Shown here: in pieces, positions 57,972 through 64,000 of the stretch
Numbering within the stretch: the first letter of the stretch is position 1
Layout of the letters: every line of letters starts with the position of its first letter
DNA from: Eublepharis macularius
Taxonomy: Eukaryota; Chordata; Lepidosauria; Squamata; Eublepharidae
NCBI RefSeq assembly: GCF_028583425.1
Contig: NC_072801.1
Coordinates: forward strand, 11,118,001 to 11,182,000
Length of the DNA: 64,000 nucleotides
Reading direction: 5' to 3'
Notes under the pieces: generated by a model
The model's database searches: none
The model's input: only the letters and a program-made list of their open reading frames with translations
Told to the model about the DNA's origin: nothing
Position numbers and translations under genes: made by a program

Positions 57972-58150
57972 AAACTGCTTTGGAAAGGGCTGCTCTACCC
58001 AAGCTTCTTGCCTGCCGGCTGTTTGCTTCCTTCTTCCGCTTCCTTCCCGGCATTCAGCGAATTACCTGCCAAGGCAAATCATGGCAGCAACAAGCTTTCC
58101 TTGCTACTCCTCGGCTGATTCTGTGCGAGAGGATCATATTAGCCAAGCTC

Positions 58151-58156
58151 AATAAA
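58151..58156 (+). terminator. ARPC1B: ARPC1B polyadenylation signal
   Basis: AATAAA about 180 nt after the stop codon. Confidence 0.8.
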
Positions 58157-58175
58157 AAAGAAATGCTGGTCATAA

Positions 58176-58950
58176 ATTACCAAATGGATGTTGATTCCTC
58201 TCATGTCAACAGGCAGGGATGACTGTATTCTTCTATCTGAGCTGCTCATTCCAATTGTTCCTTCTGTATTACAATTTGGTGTTCCATAGTGTTGCAGACT
58301 GTGGCTGCAGGATACTTCTTGTAAAGAAATGCAGCTTTGCCTGCCCCCAAGACTGTAGAGAGCCAGACACACAGCTGTCTAGGAAGCCATTGCTCCTATC
58401 GGCTAAGACGCTTACCTTTCTTCCCTTGGTAGTGGATTCAGAATCAGGTGCCCTCAAATGGTAGCACAACAGAACAGTGATTCAGAGAGGCAGAATGTGA
58501 GCTCCTTGGAGGGAAGGCAATTCTTACATTCTAAAAAAAAAATAGGCCTTTCCAGGTGACAAGTGAAGTTGTACCTCCAGTTTTAATTTAGAAACAGCAT
58601 CTTGGCTCTCAGAAGTGCAGAAAACATGCTTTAACTTGTGTGTGTTTTAATATGCCAGCCATTGAGTGGCAGAGAAACAGATCTTACTCTGGAAGCGTCC
58701 AGGAGACAGACTACACAACAGGTGCAGTACAGAGGCAAAAAAATGAGTATACAAATTAGAAGCAGCAGCAAAGGGTAAAGGTGCCTTCCGAATAACCGTC
58801 CCTGTTTGAGAGAGGGCAGGTTCATCGTCTGAGCAGGTCAGAAGGCCTGTCTGGCCTCCCGTCACAGGGATCTGCAGGAGATTTACTCATGAGCCACAAT
58901 TTGGGTGGCTAGCAAGCTTTGACCAAAACAAAAAAGTCAGGACCAAGTCA
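58176..58950. other. Tail-to-tail gap between ARPC1B and PDAP1
   Basis: About 0.8 kb between the two convergent poly(A) sites. I see no repeat family, exon or RNA gene in it. Confidence 0.6.
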
Positions 58951-61900
58951 TTTATGATAATTTAAACTTTATTCAGCCAAATATACAAGTTTTGTTTCCA
59001 ATTTGCATCTTGTCCAACTTGTTGCACTATCAAGAAGGGTTTTTTTGTTTGCAGTTAAAAAGTCACCATCCCGTTTTTGAAGAAGGGGGGAAAAAAGACT
59101 ATAGAAGGCCTTTTAAAAGATAAGGTAGAGGTGGGGTGTAAAATGCGAATGAAAAACAAAGGAGCAGCACAGGGTCAGCTCTGAATGGCTGCTTGCTGCT
59201 CCACAGCTTAAATCCTATGGGCTGGTTATGAAATGCTCCCTCCCCCCTACCAATTCCCCGCCCCATCTGCAGGCTTACTGAAGCATTTCTGTCCCCGGCC
59301 ACCCCCATCCTTTTCCCACCCTGTTCCTGGATATGTGATCTGAACTCTTAACACAGCAAAAAAAAAAGGAGAAAGAAAACCGTTTTTGTTTTAATCCCTC
59401 AAAACGGTTCTCGGGAGAACTGCTGCTCCTCACAATTAATAGCTGTCCCACCCCAGCCCACCCTCTTCCCCACCCCCCCACCCCCTTCCCCCCAAAGGAA
59501 ATTCTGTGCCCATTTGAAGACAAACATGTTGCTGTCAGTGTCTCTTGGAGGTGAAGACGATGCTGGTGCTGCAGCCATCTCCACCCAGCCTCGCGCAGAC
59601 ATGACGCGGCAGAGTTCCCGACAGGCACCAGCCAGGCAGGGCTCCTGGGAATTCCCTCCTTTTGGATGGCCCGTGCTTACTTGTTGAGGGACAGCGACTG
59701 CAATCGTTTGCCTGCTGTAGAGGCTTCATCTTTAGCTTATGGAGTTAAAAAAAGAGGGAGGCGTAAAGGTCTGAAAGCAGCAGGCTGCAGGGGCTGATGC
59801 TAAACCAAAAGGCAAAGGACGCAAGCAGGTAGCGAATGTGATTTTTTTTTTTTTTTGCTATCTGGCCACAACAACCACAACTGTGCAAAGGACACAACTT
59901 CCTTCCATGATGGCATGAAAGCTTCAGCTGCCCCAGAGAACAGTTGATGGAGGTGTGTGCACTGTAAGCTTGACCACATGGCAAAGGCATGAACTTTATG
60001 GACCCTCCCAAGAAAGCAGTGGGCAGGACAGGCGGGAAGAAAGAAGTTCTGCACGCCATTCCACCATCAGCTAATTAAGCCTGCTGCCACTGGAGGCCAA
60101 AAGCCCAACAGGCAACCAGCCAGAAATCTCAATGCAAAATGACAGCTGAGCTCAAGACTGCCCTGTCTGACTGTCAATAACAACATAATAGTAACATACG
60201 ATATACTTCCCTTCAAAATAACACTCATTCCGAGTGATTTACAAAGCGTATTGTTATTCTCATGACAATCACCTGTGAGGTGGGTGGGGCTGAGAGAGCT
60301 CTGAGAGAGCTGTGGCTGACCCAAGGGCACCCAGGTGGCTTCAACTGGAGGACGGGGGAATCCAACCTGGCCCTCCAGATTAGAGTCCTGGCACTCCTAA
60401 CCACCATACTAAACTGGTTCTCTGTTTGGACGGAAGTCAGTGGGCCAGATCCCGTGCCACTCTTGTGCTAACTGTGGTGCCTTCCCTGGCACAAAGAGAC
60501 TTGCCCTGCTCTTCCACCAGGGGGAAGGTCCACCATTCGTGGAGTGGATCAGCAGACTCTGACTCGTTACCTAAGCCGGAATCACAAGCTTGTTCGTGAC
60601 CCACCTCTGCTGGGTCTAACCATTCCCTTAAAGGTTGGAATGAAGGAAACCACCCCCCATGCCTAAGAAGTTCTCCCTAACATTTAACCTTCCTTGCAAC
60701 CTTCCCTCGTCCCCCTTGCTCTTTCTTCAGAGCGTGAGCTACTCCACAGGAAAGCTGAAGAAGTAGGTAAGAGGGTGTGCCAGCTGAGAATGTCTGGTAG
60801 CTGTTTCATCTCGGCTACAGCCGGGCTCACAGGGGGGGCTTTATGGCTGTGGCTCAGTGGCAGGGCATCTGCTTTCCTGGCAGAAAGTCCCAGGTTATTC
60901 CCCAACATCTCCAGTCTGAGGCATCTCTGGCCAAGACCCCGTAGAGAGCGAACTGTTTCCAGTAGCCAGCGAAGTAGCTTTACACGCCCACACTCAGCAT
61001 TTTTTGAGAAAGGACATTTTTGTACATTTTCTCAGCAAGGTTAAGGGGCTAAGAAATTGCCTGTAATACCCACACAGATCTTAACATGGCCCGATTTTAA
61101 GGCACTCTGTGGTTTTCAAAATATGGCAGAGTAGCCTTACCTTTTCTTTCCTCCTCCTTTTTTTTGGCTGCTTCTTCCCTCTGTTTCCGGATGATTGCTA
61201 GCCGAGCGAGATCTGCCTTGGCCTGTTCTGTCTTTCCGGCGAGGTGCATTTTCATGTATCGTTCTTTCGCTTTCTGTTTTTCAATTTCTTCTCTGTCAGA
61301 GTACGTAAAGGTCAGTTTTTAAAAAATAAAACAGGACTTCTCAGGTATGAACACAGATTTGGTCCAGTGAACTCCCTTTTCACTGGGACAAAGGTACCTC
61401 TGAGAGGCAGAAAGCATAGAAAACTGTTAGCAAATTCTTCCCAAAGCAACCAAGGTGCTTGGGAAGGTGCTGTGCACAACATCCCCCTGAGTTTCTATGC
61501 AAAGTCACATTATGCTTGGAGAAGTGATAACTTGCAGTGATCTGAGTGCTCTTGAAGCACCAATAGCAAGCTCTTCCCAAACTCTCAGCATGGCTCAGTG
61601 GCAAAACTGCTTTGCGTGCAGGACGCAGTTCAATCCCCAGCACCTCCACTTAAAAATCCCTCAATTTTCAGGGCTGGAAGAATCCTCCTGTGCCTGAGAA
61701 CAGCTGCCATCAGCAGAGAAGCTCCAGCTAGAGAAGCCAAGGGCCCGACTGAAGAAAAAGCAGCTCCATGTGCCGGCTGAATGCACTGACCCAGGGAAAC
61801 AAGACCAGCTGCTTTCACAGGGCTATGGAGGCCTTTCCTCAGGGAACGATTCAAACATTTCCACGTCAGAAAAGTCTGCAAACAGAGACTTAATCACCCG

Positions 61901-62483
61901 TCTTCCCCACCTGGAGGCTTCTGTCCATGAAGGGCGCCACATGTAGGTTCAGCAACTCAGAAAGGGGGTGGATCAAGCCACTGGAGCAGCCCTTCTTAAA
62001 CGTGGTCTCCTCGCACACATCTGCTCTAGTGTGCACTTTTGTTAAAAATCAGCCTTTATCCCACCAGGCCCCATCTACACTCCCTGAAGCAGCAGCAGTG
62101 GCGGCTCAGGTAGCCTCACCTATGCCTTGCATCACCAATATACCTGCCAGCCAAGAGGCCACTGCCAAGGATGGATCTCTTCGGTGCCAGGCCTGAGGAC
62201 AAGAGGGAGCCGAGGCAGAATCCTCTCCCTCTGCTCTACATAAAGGCCTCTGCTGTTCTTTCCAGTAGTTTCACTGTGGTCCTGCAGACACCGCCCCCCC
62301 CCCCCTGCTCCACAGAAACACGGTTTGAGAGTCATGGCATTTCAAGGGAAGGAGACCTTACCGTTCTCTCCGTGATAATTCCCTGGGGCCCTCCAGGTCT
62401 ATCTGAGTGACTTTTTTGGCAGTCTGTGCAACACGATTGGGATTCTCAATGTCTATCATGCCTTCCACTCCTTTGTGCTTTGG
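58950..62483 (-). CDS. PDAP1: PDAP1 (PDGFA-associated protein 1), last three coding exons and 3' UTR
   Basis: On the minus strand the coding parts are 62483-62362, 61292-61141 and 59735-59677, giving 110 C-terminal residues and TAA. They match human PDAP1 (181 residues, recalled): [76 protein letters not shown] and SLSLNK at the end. PDAP1 is a small, highly charged phosphoprotein (also called HASPP28) reported to bind PDGF-A and act in growth signalling. No catalytic domain is present; the visible part is charged helix. The first 70 or so residues and the promoter lie beyond the window's right end. Neighbour order ARPC1B-PDAP1 is as in human. Confidence 0.94.
58968..58973 (-). terminator. 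PDAP1: PDAP1 polyadenylation signal
   Basis: AATAAA on the minus strand, about 700 nt after the stop. It defines a 3' UTR of roughly 720 nt (59676-58950). Confidence 0.75.
59677..59735 (-). CDS. PDAP1: PDAP1 last coding exon
   Basis: Acceptor CATAAG (AAG rather than CAG), then [19 protein letters not shown] and TAA (59679-59677). The exon continues as 3' UTR to the signal at 58968. Confidence 0.93.
60180..60422 (-). mobile_element. tRNA-headed SINE, minus strand
   Basis: GTTTAGTATGGTGGTTAGGA head, AATCTGGAGGGCCAGGTTGG and the body (AGCTCTCTCAGCCCCACCCA) match the copy at 28455. Confidence 0.7.
60838..60960 (+). mobile_element. tRNA-derived squamate SINE, 5' part
   Basis: GGCTGTGGCTCAGTGGCAGG (A-box), AGTCCCAGGTTATTCCCCAA (B-box region) and the start of the body. 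It lies antisense in a PDAP1 intron. Confidence 0.65.
61141..61292 (-). CDS. PDAP1: PDAP1 internal exon
   Basis: 152 nt after acceptor TGACAG, coding [40 protein letters not shown] and [10 protein letters not shown] plus one base. Donor GTAAGG. Confidence 0.95.
61585..61690 (+). mobile_element. tRNA-derived SINE head fragment
   Basis: AGCATGGCTCAGTGGCAAAA and CAGTTCAATCCCCAGCACCT keep the A- and B-boxes. Antisense in the PDAP1 intron between the exons at 61141 and 62362. Confidence 0.55.
62362..62483 (-). CDS. PDAP1: PDAP1 internal exon
   Basis: 122 nt after acceptor TTGCAG, coding [20 protein letters not shown] and [20 protein letters not shown] plus two bases of Arg. Donor GTAAGG. Confidence 0.94.
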
Positions 62484-64000
62484 CTGCAATTGAATAACAG
62501 GACAGGCATTCATGCACCCCAGCTCCTTGTGACTGGGAAGGGGTGCGCAGGGATAGTCACCCCGGTCCTCTTAATTCCGGCCGCTGATCACAGCCGTTCC
62601 ACCAATCAGGCAGGTACGGCGCATACCCTTTTGTGTATGAGACTGAAAGCTCTGCCTTTCCCAAAGGCTTTGGCTTTCAGATCTCTGGGCTTGTTCTGGG
62701 GTGTACCCAGCCATGAATATCGGACACAGCTTAAGTAAAATTATATTTGTTAGATTTAAGGAGTGTTTGCAGAAGCACAAAGCACTCTTATACAGGCATA
62801 AAACAAAGACACCTTACTGCTGCTACATAAAATTCTGCTTATCTAAAACTTAAGAACTTGCTACCTAGCATCTCTGGTTGGCATCCATTTGTTGCTCATC
62901 TTACCCATCTGGTAGAATGTGTGCCCCTTCCATGCCTAGTTGGTCTGGCATAGGGATATGCTGAAGTGGAAGAGCAGGGAAGGGAACTGGGTGAGCAGAG
63001 AAGCCATCTTTTCTAGGATTCAGCAACCACCCAGCAACTCTAGAGCCAAACAGGGCCAAGCTGTTAATTAGCATTTCAGCTGTGTGAAAATCCAGGGACT
63101 GCAGACAAAGCCTCTGTGAGAACAACCTCCCAAGGTCAAATTAGGGGGGAACTCAGAGACTGCTCTGCAGGTGTTACTCATCAGCCCATCCAGCACATCT
63201 CTGAGCCAGGCCAGAATCCCAACAGCACTCACAGCTCGTTTTCACCAAAATCTGGGTTTCTTCCTTACAGGGTGTAGAACACATCACACGTGATGCCTGG
63301 GGCCTCACTCTGCCCAAATGATCACCAAGGCTCAGCACTGCAGGACTCCATGTCTTAAAACAAGGAGCAGACAACGCCTTCCATCTGCGGGCTGGGTTTT
63401 CCCAGCCCAGAGGGTTGAGACAGGGGAACACAAGAGGCCGCTGCATCCCAAAGCATCCTGGCTGGAGGGCAGCCGCTGACTCCAAACTGAGGAGCCCGGC
63501 AGGAGCTCCTTTGGGGGGAAACCCTCCAGAGAAATGAACACCTGCCATGGGAGAAGTGCTCTCTTATTCTCTGGATCTGCTCTGGGGAGCAGGTCAGAAA
63601 ACACAAGCCAGGGGCCAAAGACAGTCACCGGTTGGCCATTGCTGGCCGATGATCTGCACAGCACCTGGTCCTATGTGCAATCGAGCCCTTACACAGGAGA
63701 TAGAGGGCTGCGTCACATGTCACAGTAAAAGTATATACGTTACAGGCCAAAAACAAAACAAAACACACGGTCCTTTGATTGCATATAGATGCTCCAGTGC
63801 ATACACTTCCTCCCGTGTAACCTCACAAAAAGCCTCACACAGTACAGGGCAGAGCAAAGATACATGCAGTACAAAGAGAACTTTCCTGCTAAATTTATCA
63901 TGTGTAAAGCAGACCAGAAGAATATATACACCCCCCCACACTCCATGCCTCTGTAGACAGAAGAGCACCTTCACCCCTGTACGAAAGGGCTGTGGAGTCA
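62484..64000 (-). other. PDAP1: PDAP1 intron (runs past window end)
   Basis: I looked for the acidic DSDESEDEEDD and N-terminal RARQYTSPEEIDAQ exons of PDAP1 on the minus strand and did not find them here, so they lie to the right. No repeat was recognised in this stretch. Confidence 0.5.

Overview
The window is vertebrate nuclear DNA, most likely from a squamate reptile. Three things point there: spliced animal genes, convergent BovB (RTE) LINE copies, and Sauria-type and 5S-rRNA-derived SINEs with CR1 tails and many foldback DNA-transposon remnants. The genus cannot be read from the sequence. Gene order is MYH16 (+, 3' half), ARPC1A (+), ARPC1B (+), PDAP1 (-, 3' half). This is the order known from human 7q22.1, where MYH16 is a pseudogene.

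Layout. 1-16.5 kb: fifteen exons encoding the last 797 residues of a class II myosin rod, ending in a TAG at 14955, with a probable spliced 3' UTR. The frame stays open through every junction, so this part of MYH16 looks functional. Its introns carry five copies of a palindromic hAT MITE (a sixth lies at 41.5 kb), foldback elements and SINEs. 16.8-19.6 kb: a second hAT MITE and a BovB fragment. 19.85-20.42 kb: the ARPC1A CpG-island promoter with NRF1-like sites. 20.2-37.7 kb: ARPC1A, 370 residues. 37.7-40.3 kb: intergenic DNA. 40.4-58.2 kb: ARPC1B, 369 residues, with a probable upstream noncoding exon near 40.6 kb; its introns hold a 1 kb minisatellite-bearing element and an L1-like fragment. 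58.97-64 kb: the last three coding exons and 3' UTR of PDAP1, transcribed toward ARPC1B.

How the genes relate. ARPC1A and ARPC1B are ancient tandem paralogues that encode alternative WD40 subunits of the Arp2/3 actin-nucleating complex. Seven of their nine coding exons have identical lengths. MYH16 is the jaw-closer (masticatory) myosin, and PDAP1 is a small charged phosphoprotein; neither is known to act with Arp2/3, so the cluster is conserved synteny rather than a pathway. I found no bacterial-type system, CRISPR array, retrovirus or Polinton. The most unusual signals are the arm-by-arm covariation inside the palindromic hAT MITEs, the MYH16 exon layout that departs from sarcomeric myosins, two GC-AG introns, two BovB copies sharing one internal junction, and a Penelope-like repeat with 13-15 bp target duplications and a hammerhead-like core.
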